From NCBI RefSeq assembly GCF_002160515.1, contig NZ_NFKS01000020.1, positions 1-54,353 on the forward strand: a stretch of DNA of 54,353 bases. The letters run 5' to 3'. The DNA comes from Anaeromassilibacillus sp. An172. GTDB taxonomy: Bacteria > Bacillota > Clostridia > Oscillospirales > Acutalibacteraceae. Position numbers and translations under genes: made by a program. Positions within the stretch are counted from its first letter, which is position 1, and every line of letters starts with the position of its first letter. Shown here one piece after another: positions 1-7,105 of the stretch. Under the pieces are notes generated by a model. It did no database searches. It was not told where the DNA came from and was given only the letters and a program-made list of their open reading frames with translations.

Positions 1-35
1 ATTTGCTCTCTGTTTTTTCTGTTTTTCTCTATCAT
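1..35 (-). CDS. IS1182-family transposase, first codons only
   Basis: Only the 5' end is in the window. On the minus strand ATG at 35 opens a frame reading MIEKNRKNREQ, which lines up with the start of the transposase at 1723-3141 (MIVKGRENRDQ). The upstream sequence has a weak AGGTG-type ribosome site. The identification depends on this alignment and on the matching IS end at 98-109. Confidence 0.55.
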   Translation of the reverse strand, partial: MIEKNRKNREQ

Positions 36-109
36 TTTTATCACCTGCTTCTATTTTACCACTTTTATCGAAAAAAGCCCAGCGAAAGCTGAGCTTTTTC
101 GACAGGCTG
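1..109 (-). mobile_element. End of an IS1182-family insertion sequence, cut by the window edge
   Basis: This stretch aligns with 3130-3208, the transposase-start end of the complete IS at 1699-3208. Both have a transposase start, then a hairpin (here GCCCAGC-GAAA-GCTGAGC inside A/T runs), then a terminal repeat: TTCGACAGGCTG here against TTCGACAGACTG in the full copy. The two copies are clearly different in sequence, so they are related but separate IS. The rest lies left of the window. Confidence 0.7.
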
Positions 110-157
110 GCTTTTTTATTCTAAGCGAATGAAAAAGTGTTTTTTCTAAAAAGGGTC

Positions 158-285
158 TTAGGGGAAGTATCCCCTAACAAGCGATTTTTGTATCTTGTGT
201 ACACAAGGTACACAAAATCTGTGCTTGCAAAACAACCCATTTCCTGCGGAAACAGGCTGTTTTCGCCCTTAGAGGTTGTATTAAA
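158..285. other. oriT: Candidate oriT of the ICE, upstream of mobC
   Basis: The region before mobC holds several inverted repeats: TTAGGGGA-AGTA-TCCCCTAA at 158-177, the perfect 12-bp palindrome TTGTGTACACAA at 195-206 followed by a second GTACACAA-like half, and CCTG-CGGAAA-CAGG near 242-255. Its position just upstream of mobC and relaxase genes is where MobP-type origins of transfer are normally found. The nick site cannot be placed from sequence alone. The stretch up to 341 has no convincing gene; a minus-strand open frame across it looks like a by-product of the repeats. Confidence 0.5.
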
Positions 286-341
286 AAATCATGGAACTTT
301 TTACCTGATATTTTAAAAAGACTTTTTTCAGAAAAACTAAT

Positions 342-788
342 TTGAATACGGAAGTGATTTTTTTGACTGACTACAAAAAAGAAGATATACATTTTAGGGT
401 CACATCCGAGGAAAAAGAGCTGATTACAAAATCTGCCCGCAGTGCGGACATGACAATAAGTGAGTATATTTTGTGTTTAGTGAAAAGGAAGCGTGTTGTT
501 AATATTCGGGGATTTCCAAAATTGTATTATCAGATTGCAAAGATAGGAATTAACATAAATCAGATTACAGCCGCTATCAATACAAAACATTCTGCAACCA
601 TAGAAGAACTTTTAAAACTTCAAACACTTTTAAATTTTGTAATGGAAAAGCTCGATTTTATTTCCCATCAAATTGATGAAAACAATGAAGAGCCAACTTT
701 ATCGCCAGAAAAAGAAATATATAATCGATTAAAAAAATTGGAAAGTGAGCTTGAAAGTCTGAAAGGAAAAAACAATGGCTACGATTAA
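342..788 (+). CDS. mobC: MobC-like relaxosome accessory protein
   Basis: The 148-residue protein begins with a ribbon-helix-helix-like section (FRVTSEEKELI through about residue 55), then a helical stretch with the QIAKIGININQI motif typical of MobC proteins, then an acidic/lysine-rich coiled tail. Such proteins bind oriT and help the relaxase open the DNA. It lies directly downstream of the oriT-like repeats and its last 14 bases overlap the relaxase start. The start is unsettled: TTG at 342 and GTG at 354 are both in frame and neither has a strong ribosome site. A distant relative is encoded at 15282-15584 in element A. Confidence 0.8.
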   Translation: MNTEVIFLTDYKKEDIHFRVTSEEKELITKSARSADMTISEYILCLVKRKRVVNIRGFPKLYYQIAKIGININQITAAINTKHSATIEELLKLQTLLNFVMEKLDFISHQIDENNEEPTLSPEKEIYNRLKKLESELESLKGKNNGYD

Positions 789-1623
789 AAGCATTAAAGG
801 CGGCATTAAAGCCGATATTCATATAGCTAATGCCATTGAATATATCACAAAACAGGAAAAGACAAAGGGTCTTGTATCGACGTTTAACTGCTATGGTGAT
901 AAAAAAAACATAATTGCACAGTTTCAATACACGAGGCAGATTTTCGGAAAAGACAAAGGAGTTTTGGTTCATCACTATTGTCACAGCTTTTCACCTGACG
1001 ATGATGTAACACCGGAGCAGGTTCACAAGCTTACGTTGGATTTAATGCAAAAGATTGCCGGAAATGATTTCCAATATGTGATTGCTACACATTCTGACAA
1101 AGACCATATACATTCTCATATTGTTATAAATTCTGTAAATATGCTTACAGGTAAAAAATGGATTGATAACCAAACTACTATAAATGCAATGAGATTAGAA
1201 AGCGACCGTCTTTGTATAGAGAACAATTTAAGCATTGTGAAAGAACCCTGTAAAAAGGGAATGGATTTCACAACATATCAAATGGCTATGCAGGGGAAAT
1301 CATGGAAAGTAAATCTTGTGAGAGATTTGGACGAGGTTTTGAAAAACTGCACAATCCAAAATGAGTTTATAAAGCTGCTTGAGGAAAAAGAATACTCCGT
1401 AAAGTTTACAGGCAAAAACATAACCGTGTCTATCGGACAGAAAAAAATAAGGCTTACAACCTTAGCCAAAGAGTTCGGAGAAAAATATTCATCAAAAAGT
1501 ATTTTTTCTCAGCTCGGTATAAAGTACGATGAAACAATAAAAACGGAAAAAGAGAAAACCACCTCAAGCAGGAATAAAAAACATAAAGAAAACAATCAAA
1601 AAAGCCAGTGGCAGAAAGCGTAA
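775..1623 (+). CDS. MobP-type relaxase of the ICE (3' end altered by insertion)
   Basis: This 282-residue relaxase would nick oriT, bind the cut strand and lead it into the mating channel. It has a relaxase/mobilization nuclease N-terminus (MATIKSIKGG, with a catalytic Tyr region in the first 30 residues) and an HUH-type metal site at about residues 104-113 (HSDKDHIHSH). The C-terminus is lysine-rich. The last two codons lie past the element A junction at 1614/1616. In the uninterrupted ICE the protein would end in QNT after the shared SQW, so the change is only a couple of residues. It overlaps mobC by 14 bases. Confidence 0.85.
   Translation: MATIKSIKGGIKADIHIANAIEYITKQEKTKGLVSTFNCYGDKKNIIAQFQYTRQIFGKDKGVLVHHYCHSFSPDDDVTPEQVHKLTLDLMQKIAGNDFQYVIATHSDKDHIHSHIVINSVNMLTGKKWIDNQTTINAMRLESDRLCIENNLSIVKEPCKKGMDFTTYQMAMQGKSWKVNLVRDLDEVLKNCTIQNEFIKLLEEKEYSVKFTGKNITVSIGQKKIRLTTLAKEFGEKYSSKSIFSQLGIKYDETIKTEKEKTTSSRNKKHKENNQKSQWQKA
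1614..1615. other. attL: Left GA dinucleotide of element A
   Basis: This GA falls in the third codon of a GTG-started frame (1608) and in a Gln codon near the end of the relaxase. GA is the known crossover dinucleotide of TnpX/TndX-type recombinases. The call rests on frame restoration when joined to 19101. Confidence 0.6.
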
Positions 1624-1667
1624 TGTCGTTAGCGAAGTTTTACGCAAACCGAGTGGGATAACAGAAA

Positions 1668-1698
1668 ATACAGCATAGTTAAGATAGCTATGCTGTAT
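1668..1698 (+). terminator. Terminator hairpin, left copy of the IS target duplication
   Basis: This is an 11-bp perfect stem (ATACAGCATAG / CTATGCTGTAT) with a 9-base loop. The same 31 bases recur at 3209-3239, where they are followed by TTTTTT. Before the IS landed this was a single Rho-independent terminator after the relaxase and the start of element A. The left copy has lost its T run because the IS begins right after the stem. Confidence 0.8.
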
Positions 1699-3208
1699 CA
1701 GTCTGTCGAATAACCCTGGATTTCAAGCGAGATTCAGGGTTAAAAATTTTAATTTGACAAAAAATGCATATATCCCGATTGAGGCACTGTATCGGTGAGA
1801 ACTTATCCACTTATGCAGTGCATATTTTTTGAGGTTCATTGCAGCAAACTTAAGCCTGACCCATTTTGTCACCTGGCTCAAGCCTCGGTATTGAGTATAT
1901 CGCATTGCGTATTTTTCTTTCGCGTCTGCGAATACACGTTCAATTGTTTCTTTTCGTCGTTCATATAAAGTCTTGTACTCAGGGGTATATCTAATATCTT
2001 CTACTGTTTCAAGATAATCAAACCATATGTGCTTGGTTACGGTTTTCTCATTCTTTTGGCTTTCTGTGCATAAATGCTTTGTTGGACATTTCTCGCAAAT
2101 ATAACTTTTGCTATTGAATTCCCGGTGTCCTTCCCGATTTGTAGTTACATAGCTTAACACTTGGTTTTCGGGACATATTACGCAGTCATAATATTCATCA
2201 TATACATACTCATACGGTGCATAATTCCCCTTTTTCCCCATTGGCCTTTTGTACGGTAATACCGGTATTCTCCCGTCATCTATTACTCTTTTGCTTATCC
2301 ACGGTGTTTTGTAGCCTGCATCCATTACTATGTTTTCTATCTCAGGGTTATGCTCAGTTAATTTATCATACAATCCGTCAAAGGCTGTACTATCGTGTAT
2401 GTTACCGGGATTTACCGTTACTTCCATTACATATCCGTTTTTATCGCAGCCTGTCTGTGCTGTATATGCAAAGCATTTTTTATGCTCACCCTTGTGAAAC
2501 ATTCCGCTTTCAGGGTCTGTGGCCGAGGCTGTAATCTCTTTCTCTTCGGGCGGTTTCGGTCCGTCAAACGGTTTTTTGCCGTGGTTTTCCCGGTCCTCGT
2601 TTATCTCTGCCATAAGCTCTTCTTCATAGCGTTTTGCGGCTTGCGGTACGGCTTTTTTTACTGCCTTTTTTATGTTGGCATTTGCCTTGATATGTGTTCC
2701 GTCTACAAATACTGTTTCGGGTGATAAATATCCTGCTCTTTCTATTTCGCTTAATATCCAATAAAATATTTCTTCTATTGTTTTTTCAGTGTATCTATGT
2801 CTGAAATTATAGCTTACGGTTGAAAAGTGCGGTATCTGCTCATTCATCAGGTACCCTAAAAACCATCTGTATGCCACATTCATTTTTATTTCTTCTACCG
2901 TTCTTCTCAGTGACGGCAATCCGTATAAATGCTGTATTAATACCATTTTAAATATTACTACTGGGTCTATGCTCGGTCGGCCGTTATCTGCACAGTATAA
3001 ATCTTCCACTATATCATAGATATGGCTGAAGTCTACCGCGCTGTCTATTTTTCTCAATAAATGATCAGTCGGCACAAATTCCTCTATGCTAAATACTTCG
3101 AGCTGGTCGCGGTTTTCTCTTCCTTTTACTATCATTTTCATCACCCCTTCTATTATACCTTATTTATGCAAAAAAGCCCAGCTTATACTGGACTTTTTCG
3201 ACAGACTG
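1699..3208 (-). mobile_element. Complete IS1182-family insertion sequence, 1,510 bp
   Basis: The ends are inverted repeats CAGTCTGTCGAA (1699-1710) and TTCGACAGACTG (3197-3208). It is bordered by a 31-bp direct duplication (1668-1698 and 3209-3239). A hairpin TAACCCTG/CAGGGTTA lies inside the left end (1711-1742) and another near 3174-3197, which may stop outside transcription from entering the transposase gene. One intact transposase gene fills the element. Confidence 0.85.
1723..3141 (-). CDS. IS1182-family DDE transposase
   Basis: The protein (about 472 residues) has an N-terminal DUF772-type helical domain, a DDE catalytic core and a cysteine cluster (CPENQ, CEKCPTKHLC). Candidate catalytic residues are D in VDGTHIKA, D in VMDAGYKT and E in ERVFADAKEKY. 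It catalyses cut-and-paste movement of the IS. ATG at 3141 or 3135 is likely, after an AAGGGG ribosome site; GTG at 3144 is also in frame. Length and motifs are intact, so it may be active. It runs opposite to nearly all neighbouring genes. Confidence 0.85.
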   Translation of the reverse strand: MKMIVKGRENRDQLEVFSIEEFVPTDHLLRKIDSAVDFSHIYDIVEDLYCADNGRPSIDPVVIFKMVLIQHLYGLPSLRRTVEEIKMNVAYRWFLGYLMNEQIPHFSTVSYNFRHRYTEKTIEEIFYWILSEIERAGYLSPETVFVDGTHIKANANIKKAVKKAVPQAAKRYEEELMAEINEDRENHGKKPFDGPKPPEEKEITASATDPESGMFHKGEHKKCFAYTAQTGCDKNGYVMEVTVNPGNIHDSTAFDGLYDKLTEHNPEIENIVMDAGYKTPWISKRVIDDGRIPVLPYKRPMGKKGNYAPYEYVYDEYYDCVICPENQVLSYVTTNREGHREFNSKSYICEKCPTKHLCTESQKNEKTVTKHIWFDYLETVEDIRYTPEYKTLYERRKETIERVFADAKEKYAMRYTQYRGLSQVTKWVRLKFAAMNLKKYALHKWISSHRYSASIGIYAFFVKLKFLTLNLA

Positions 3209-3245
3209 ATACAGCATAGTTAAGATAGCTATGCTGTATTTTTTA
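3209..3245 (+). terminator. Terminator hairpin, right copy of the IS target duplication
   Basis: This repeats the 31-bp palindromic sequence of 1668-1698 exactly and keeps the original T run (3239-3245). It therefore looks like a working Rho-independent terminator for transcription entering from the left. Confidence 0.8.
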
Positions 3246-3253
3246 TGCTTAAA

Positions 3254-3280
3254 ACAACAAATTTCGCAACTTTTTCAAAA
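3254..3280. repeat. 27-bp direct repeat, left of the IS481-like element
   Basis: The 27 bases here recur without mismatch at 4425-4451, beginning ACAACAAATTTCGCAAC and ending in TTCAAAA. The pair encloses the IS481-like unit. It is longer than the usual IS481 target duplication, so it may be part of the element or an older repeat rather than a simple duplication. Confidence 0.7.
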
Positions 3281-3295
3281 TGTTATGATACAATA

Positions 3296-4410
3296 GATAG
3301 GTAACATTAAAAACAGAAAAAACAACTCAAATGTGTTAAGATGAAAGTAACAACACTAAACATCGGCACAAAGGAGTTGTTTTTCCGATGAAAAGTATAT
3401 CACCAAGAGCGCACTTTCGTCAACTGGTAATTAAATATTCTGCAAAAAATGGAGTAACAGCGGCAAGCATTCGTTATCGAGTATGTCGAAAAGCAATATA
3501 TGATTGGAAGAAACGTTATGACGGAAGATGGCAGAGCTTAATAGACCGTTCTCACCGTCCTCACAGCCATCCGAGGCAGCAAACGGCAGAAGAATATGCA
3601 ATGATCGAAAGATATTATCGCAGAACTAAAGATAAGATTATGCTTTGGGATAAGCTTCGTGAGAACGGATATACAAGGTGCTACAATAGTTTGCTTAGAG
3701 CAATAAAAAGGCTAAAATTAGAAGAAACACCTGAGAAACGCAAAGGCTACAAATCTAAACCATATCAAAGAGCAGAATATCCGGGGCAAAAGGTGCAGAT
3801 AGATGTTAAGTTTGTACCAGCGTATTGTGTTGCGAATGGGCAGAAATACTACCAATATACAGCAATTGACGAGTGCACAAGGTTTTGTTTTAGGGAAATG
3901 TACGACGAGCACAGCACATACAGTTCACTGGATTTTCTTAAAAAGCTAATAGAATATTTTCCGTTTCCAATCAGAGAAATACAAACAGACAACGGAACAG
4001 AGTGGACAAACGCTTTGTTAGTAAAGAAAGCAACACATAAGACATTGTTTGAAGAATATTTAGACGAGTGCGGAATTAAGTACCACAGGATCCAAGTAGC
4101 AACCCCGAGACATAATGGCAAGGTAGAGCGCCAACACAGACTTGATGAACAGAGGTTTTACAGTAAAATGAGAATGTATAGCCTTGAAGACGGCAGAAAG
4201 CAACTTGCAAAATACAATAAAATTTCAAATAATATTTCAAAAAGTTGTCTTAAATACAGAAGTCCAAACGCAGTACTTGCTGACTATCTGGCAGTAATGT
4301 AATTAGCGCCGAATTTGTTGTGTTGTTCGTCGCCTGCGGCTCTTCACAACACAACAAATTCTTTCAAAATACACTTTCATCTTATTTTTTTGAGAAAAGT
4401 GTTACCTATC
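3296..4410 (+). mobile_element. IS481-like insertion sequence
   Basis: Inverted repeats GATAGGTAAC (3296-3305) and GTTACCTATC (4401-4410) continue inward with a second matching block, AAGATGAAAGT near 3340 and its complement near 4372-4382. One transposase gene lies between them. After the gene, a hairpin of GTTGTG/CACAAC type (4317-4355) could end transcription. The 27-bp direct repeats lie 15 bases outside on each side, so the exact termini are uncertain. Confidence 0.65.
3388..4302 (+). CDS. IS481-type transposase (HTH plus rve integrase core)
   Basis: The 304-residue protein opens with a helix-turn-helix region (about 15-60) and then an rve-type RNase H-like core. Candidate DDE residues are D in VQIDVKF, D in IQTDNGTEW and E in NGKVERQHRLDE. 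The length is normal for the family and no break was seen. The start has an AAGGAG site (3371-3376) upstream of ATG 3388. It would move the small IS in which it lies. IS3-group orfB proteins share this core but usually come with a separate orfA, absent here. Confidence 0.8.
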   Translation: MKSISPRAHFRQLVIKYSAKNGVTAASIRYRVCRKAIYDWKKRYDGRWQSLIDRSHRPHSHPRQQTAEEYAMIERYYRRTKDKIMLWDKLRENGYTRCYNSLLRAIKRLKLEETPEKRKGYKSKPYQRAEYPGQKVQIDVKFVPAYCVANGQKYYQYTAIDECTRFCFREMYDEHSTYSSLDFLKKLIEYFPFPIREIQTDNGTEWTNALLVKKATHKTLFEEYLDECGIKYHRIQVATPRHNGKVERQHRLDEQRFYSKMRMYSLEDGRKQLAKYNKISNNISKSCLKYRSPNAVLADYLAVM

Positions 4411-4424
4411 ATTGATTTATCTAC

Positions 4425-4451
4425 ACAACAAATTTCGCAACTTTTTCAAAA
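4425..4451. repeat. 27-bp direct repeat, right of the IS481-like element
   Basis: This is an exact copy of 3254-3280. Downstream it runs into the promoter of the RNA candidate at 4492, so the IS may have landed just upstream of that unit. Confidence 0.7.
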
Positions 4452-4478
4452 CCACTTTATTTTTATTTCCGATTGTGT

Positions 4479-4484
4479 TATAAT
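4479..4484 (+). promoter_or_regulatory. TATAAT -10 box for the structured RNA
   Basis: A perfect TATAAT ends 7 bases before G4492, the first base of the long stem. The -35 region is poor (TTTATT near 4456). The spacing predicts transcription starting at or beside the base of the stem. Confidence 0.45.
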
Positions 4485-4491
4485 ATAATTT

Positions 4492-4692
4492 GCCAAACAA
4501 ATCTAATAATAACAAAGGATGACCTTAACTGAGGGGATATTATACCCTTTTGCCTTTGTCATTCAAAATGAATTCGGTAAAAACGCAATTCCACTTGAAT
4601 GACAATAAGGTTTGTCCTTTTGTGTTTAAGATTTGTTTGGCGACAATCGGGGTTGCGTTTTTCGGTGCGTGGCTTCGGTCACGCACTTTTTT
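4492..4692 (+). ncRNA. Candidate structured RNA or attenuator leader, about 200 nt
   Basis: The sequence folds into a long rod. A 13-bp closing stem pairs 4492-4504 with 4629-4641 without mismatch. A second helix pairs ACAAAGGA (4512-4519) with TCCTTTTGT (4615-4623). An apical 10-bp perfect stem pairs 4557-4566 with 4595-4604. An unequal internal loop (about 4523-4556) separates the helices. A separate terminator follows (4665-4692: GTGCGTG / CACGCAC, then T run). The shape, length, own promoter and terminator resemble 6S RNA, but I could not match it to a named family. It could instead be a regulatory leader for the operon starting at 4717. Confidence 0.5.
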
Positions 4693-4716
4693 ATTAATAG
4701 GAAAAGAGGAAAAACA

Positions 4717-5394
4717 ATGAAAAAAGTTAGCAGTATTTTGTGGGGAATTGTATTGATTGCCGCAGGCGTGGTTTTGGCTCTGAATGTATTTAACATTATG
4801 GATATTAATATCTTCTTTGACGGTTGGTGGACACTGTTTATTATCGTGCCGTGTGCCATTGGATTATTTACAGAGCGCGAAAAGACAGGCAACATTATTG
4901 GTATAGCAGTTGGTGTATTCCTGTTATTGTGCTGTCAAGATATTTTGAGTTTCTCGATGTTGTGGAAACTTCTTGTTCCGGCCATTATTGTAATTATCGG
5001 CTTGAAGATGGTTTTTACCGGACTTTTTGGCAACAAAGCAAATGAAATCATTGCTAAAATCAAGCAAAACGGCGGCGAAACAAAGGTTGGCTGTGCCACA
5101 TTCTCCGGTTGTGATCTGAATTATGACGGCGAAGTATTTGAGGGCGCAGAGCTTACCGCAACCTTTGGCGGTGTGAAGTGCGATCTCCGTAACGCTATTA
5201 TTGAAAAGGATTGTGCCATTCAGGTGTCGGCTATCTTTGGCGGTATTGATATTTTTGTTCCCGACAACATCAATGTAAAGGTAAGCTCCAACTGTATCTT
5301 TGGTGGCATCTCTAACAAGACTTCCGTACACAAGGATGCTCCCACTATCTACATAAGCGGCACTTGTATGTTTGGAGGCGTTGAAATTAAATGA
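4717..5394 (+). CDS. LiaF-like membrane protein (DUF5668 plus LiaF C-terminal repeats)
   Basis: This 225-residue protein has about four N-terminal membrane helices (residues 5-110) and a cytoplasm-facing beta-rich C-terminal half with repeated FGG motifs (ATFGGVKCD, AIFGGIDIF, CIFGGISN, CMFGGVEI), the hallmark of the LiaF family. LiaF proteins restrain envelope-stress signalling in Bacillus. No LiaRS-type two-component pair is next to it here, so its partner is unknown. The ATG at 4717 follows an AGAGGAAAAA ribosome site; an in-frame upstream extension would start inside the RNA hairpin and is unlikely. It heads a four-gene operon and shares ATGA with the next gene. Confidence 0.8.
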   Translation: MKKVSSILWGIVLIAAGVVLALNVFNIMDINIFFDGWWTLFIIVPCAIGLFTEREKTGNIIGIAVGVFLLLCCQDILSFSMLWKLLVPAIIVIIGLKMVFTGLFGNKANEIIAKIKQNGGETKVGCATFSGCDLNYDGEVFEGAELTATFGGVKCDLRNAIIEKDCAIQVSAIFGGIDIFVPDNINVKVSSNCIFGGISNKTSVHKDAPTIYISGTCMFGGVEIK

Positions 5395-6206
5395 CCAATT
5401 TTCAAAAAACAGTAAAATACATAGCGATGGCGTTTGCCATCTTTCTCACAGTCAGTATTATCGGAGGAATTTTAAGTATGTTTGGTTTGTTCGGAGGATT
5501 TTTCGGCGGCGATGCTGTGACCGAAGATATAAAAACTTATTCAGTATCATCAGAGATACAAAGCCTTGAAGTAAAGATCAATGCCGCTGATTTTACCATT
5601 AAGCAAGGTGAGAGTTTTTCTGTTGAAAGCAATCTAAAACATCTTACGGTTGAAGATAAGAATGGTGTTCTTACGATCGAGGAAACAAGGAAGTTTGCTC
5701 ACACCTATACAGGTGCTATATTGACTCTTTACATTCCTGCAGACGCGGTGTTTGAAAGAGCAAATATTATAACAGGTGCAGGAAGACTGACTGTAGATAG
5801 CTTGTCTGCCGCTACAATTAACTTTGAACTTGGTGCCGGTGAAGTTACCATTGATACTCTTGTTGCCGCCTCAGATATTGACATTGACGGTGGTGCAGGA
5901 AAAATCACAATATCAGGCGGTGCACTTCATAACCTTGATTTAGATATGGGTGTAGGTCAGTTGAATCTGACTTCTGCTCTTACAGGTGAAAGTGATTTCG
6001 ATTTAGGTGTTGGAGAGTCCAACATAACCATAATTGGTAATAAGGATGATTATAAACTTGATATAGAAAAAGGTCTTGGTAATATCACAGTAGATGGCAC
6101 AAGCGTTTCTAATATCAAGGGACAAGGTAACGGTAATAACAGCATCGAGATTAGTGGCGGTATCGGTGCCATTAACTTGGAATTTAAGGAGTCTGAAGCA
6201 AAATGA
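5391..6206 (+). CDS. DUF4097-type beta-helix surface protein
   Basis: The 271-residue protein has one N-terminal membrane helix or uncleaved signal (about residues 10-40, glycine-rich) and then a repetitive beta-strand domain (DUF4097, head GIN/adhesin-like) with recurrent GAG and DIDIDGGAG-type turns. Such proteins commonly occur with LiaF-like proteins and are thought to sit outside the membrane; the biochemical role is unknown. The ATG overlaps the stop of the preceding gene (5391-5394) and its own stop overlaps the ABC ATPase start, indicating translational coupling. Confidence 0.75.
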   Translation: MTNFQKTVKYIAMAFAIFLTVSIIGGILSMFGLFGGFFGGDAVTEDIKTYSVSSEIQSLEVKINAADFTIKQGESFSVESNLKHLTVEDKNGVLTIEETRKFAHTYTGAILTLYIPADAVFERANIITGAGRLTVDSLSAATINFELGAGEVTIDTLVAASDIDIDGGAGKITISGGALHNLDLDMGVGQLNLTSALTGESDFDLGVGESNITIIGNKDDYKLDIEKGLGNITVDGTSVSNIKGQGNGNNSIEISGGIGAINLEFKESEAK

Positions 6207-7102
6207 TTTTAGAACTTAAAAATATAGAAAAATCCTTTGGTGAGAAGAAAGTCCTCACCGGAGTTTCATTCAAAGCTGAGGGCGGCAAAGCCTTCGGACT
6301 GCTTGGCAGAAACGGTGCCGGCAAGACCACATCTATACGTATTCTGATGGATGTGTTCCCTGCAAACAGCGGTGAAGTGCTGATCGATGGTCAACCTATT
6401 AATTACAACAAAATTGGCATCGGCTATCTTCCCGAAGAAAGAGGCTTGTATCCGAAGAAGATTATCATTGATCAGCTTACCTATTTTGCAGAGCTGAAAG
6501 GAATGAGCCATAAGGCAGCTGTGCAATCAATCGACTATTGGCTTGGTCGGCTCGGTATGACCGAGTACCGCAACAAGCGACTTGATACACTTTCCAAGGG
6601 TAATCAGCAGAAGATTCAGTTGATTACTGCTCTCGCTCACGATCCCGATATTGTTATTCTGGACGAGCCTTTTTCAGGTCTTGACCCTGTAAATGCAATG
6701 CTCTTAAAGGACGTGGTTAAAGAACAGATTGCAAAAGGTAAAATCGTTCTGTTCTCCAGCCATCAGATGAGCTACATAGAAGAATTCTGCGACAGCATTG
6801 CTATCCTCAATAACGGTGTTGTTGCTCTTCACGGTGATTTGCACGACATTAAGCGTGACTATCCCCGTGACCGCTTAGTTGTCCGCACAGAAACACCCGA
6901 TGCAATCAAAGCTGACTTTGGATCTTCCTGTACGGTCATGGAAAACGGCGACTTGATGATTCGCTTAGGCTCACCCTCCGAAAAGAAAACTACTATGACT
7001 CGCCTTGTAGAAAATTACGATATCGACGAAGTAAAGGTCTTTGAACCTTCCCTTAACGATATTTTCGTAGAATATGCAGGCGACGTAGCACAGGAGGACT
7101 AA
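6203..7102 (+). CDS. ABC transporter ATP-binding protein, NatA/YhaQ type
   Basis: This 299-residue nucleotide-binding subunit has all expected motifs: Walker A GRNGAGKTT (about 36-44), Q-loop, a signature of LSKGNQQK form (about 132-139), Walker B IVILDEPF and D-loop SGLD (about 150-162), and H-loop SSHQM (about 188-192). The extra C-terminal domain is DUF4162-like, as in YhaQ/NatA. It would power the permease encoded immediately downstream. The ATGA overlap with the preceding gene and the 3-base gap to the next place it in one operon. Confidence 0.88.
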   Translation: MILELKNIEKSFGEKKVLTGVSFKAEGGKAFGLLGRNGAGKTTSIRILMDVFPANSGEVLIDGQPINYNKIGIGYLPEERGLYPKKIIIDQLTYFAELKGMSHKAAVQSIDYWLGRLGMTEYRNKRLDTLSKGNQQKIQLITALAHDPDIVILDEPFSGLDPVNAMLLKDVVKEQIAKGKIVLFSSHQMSYIEEFCDSIAILNNGVVALHGDLHDIKRDYPRDRLVVRTETPDAIKADFGSSCTVMENGDLMIRLGSPSEKKTTMTRLVENYDIDEVKVFEPSLNDIFVEYAGDVAQED

Positions 7103-7105
7103 GCA

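Noticed and set aside
174-392. Minus-strand 72-codon open frame across the oriT-like region
   Set aside because: It runs through inverted repeats, has no ribosome site and overlaps the start of mobC. It looks like a by-product of the repeats.
1616-1710. Element A left end placed at 1629, directly at the TTAGCGAAG repeat
   Set aside because: The bases before 1629 are CG, not GA, and joining there to 19099 does not restore the host reading frame, so 1614-1615 is preferred.
2217-2724. Plus-strand open frames inside the IS transposase
   Set aside because: They lie opposite an intact transposase with all motifs, have no ribosome sites and encode unlikely cysteine- and phenylalanine-rich proteins.
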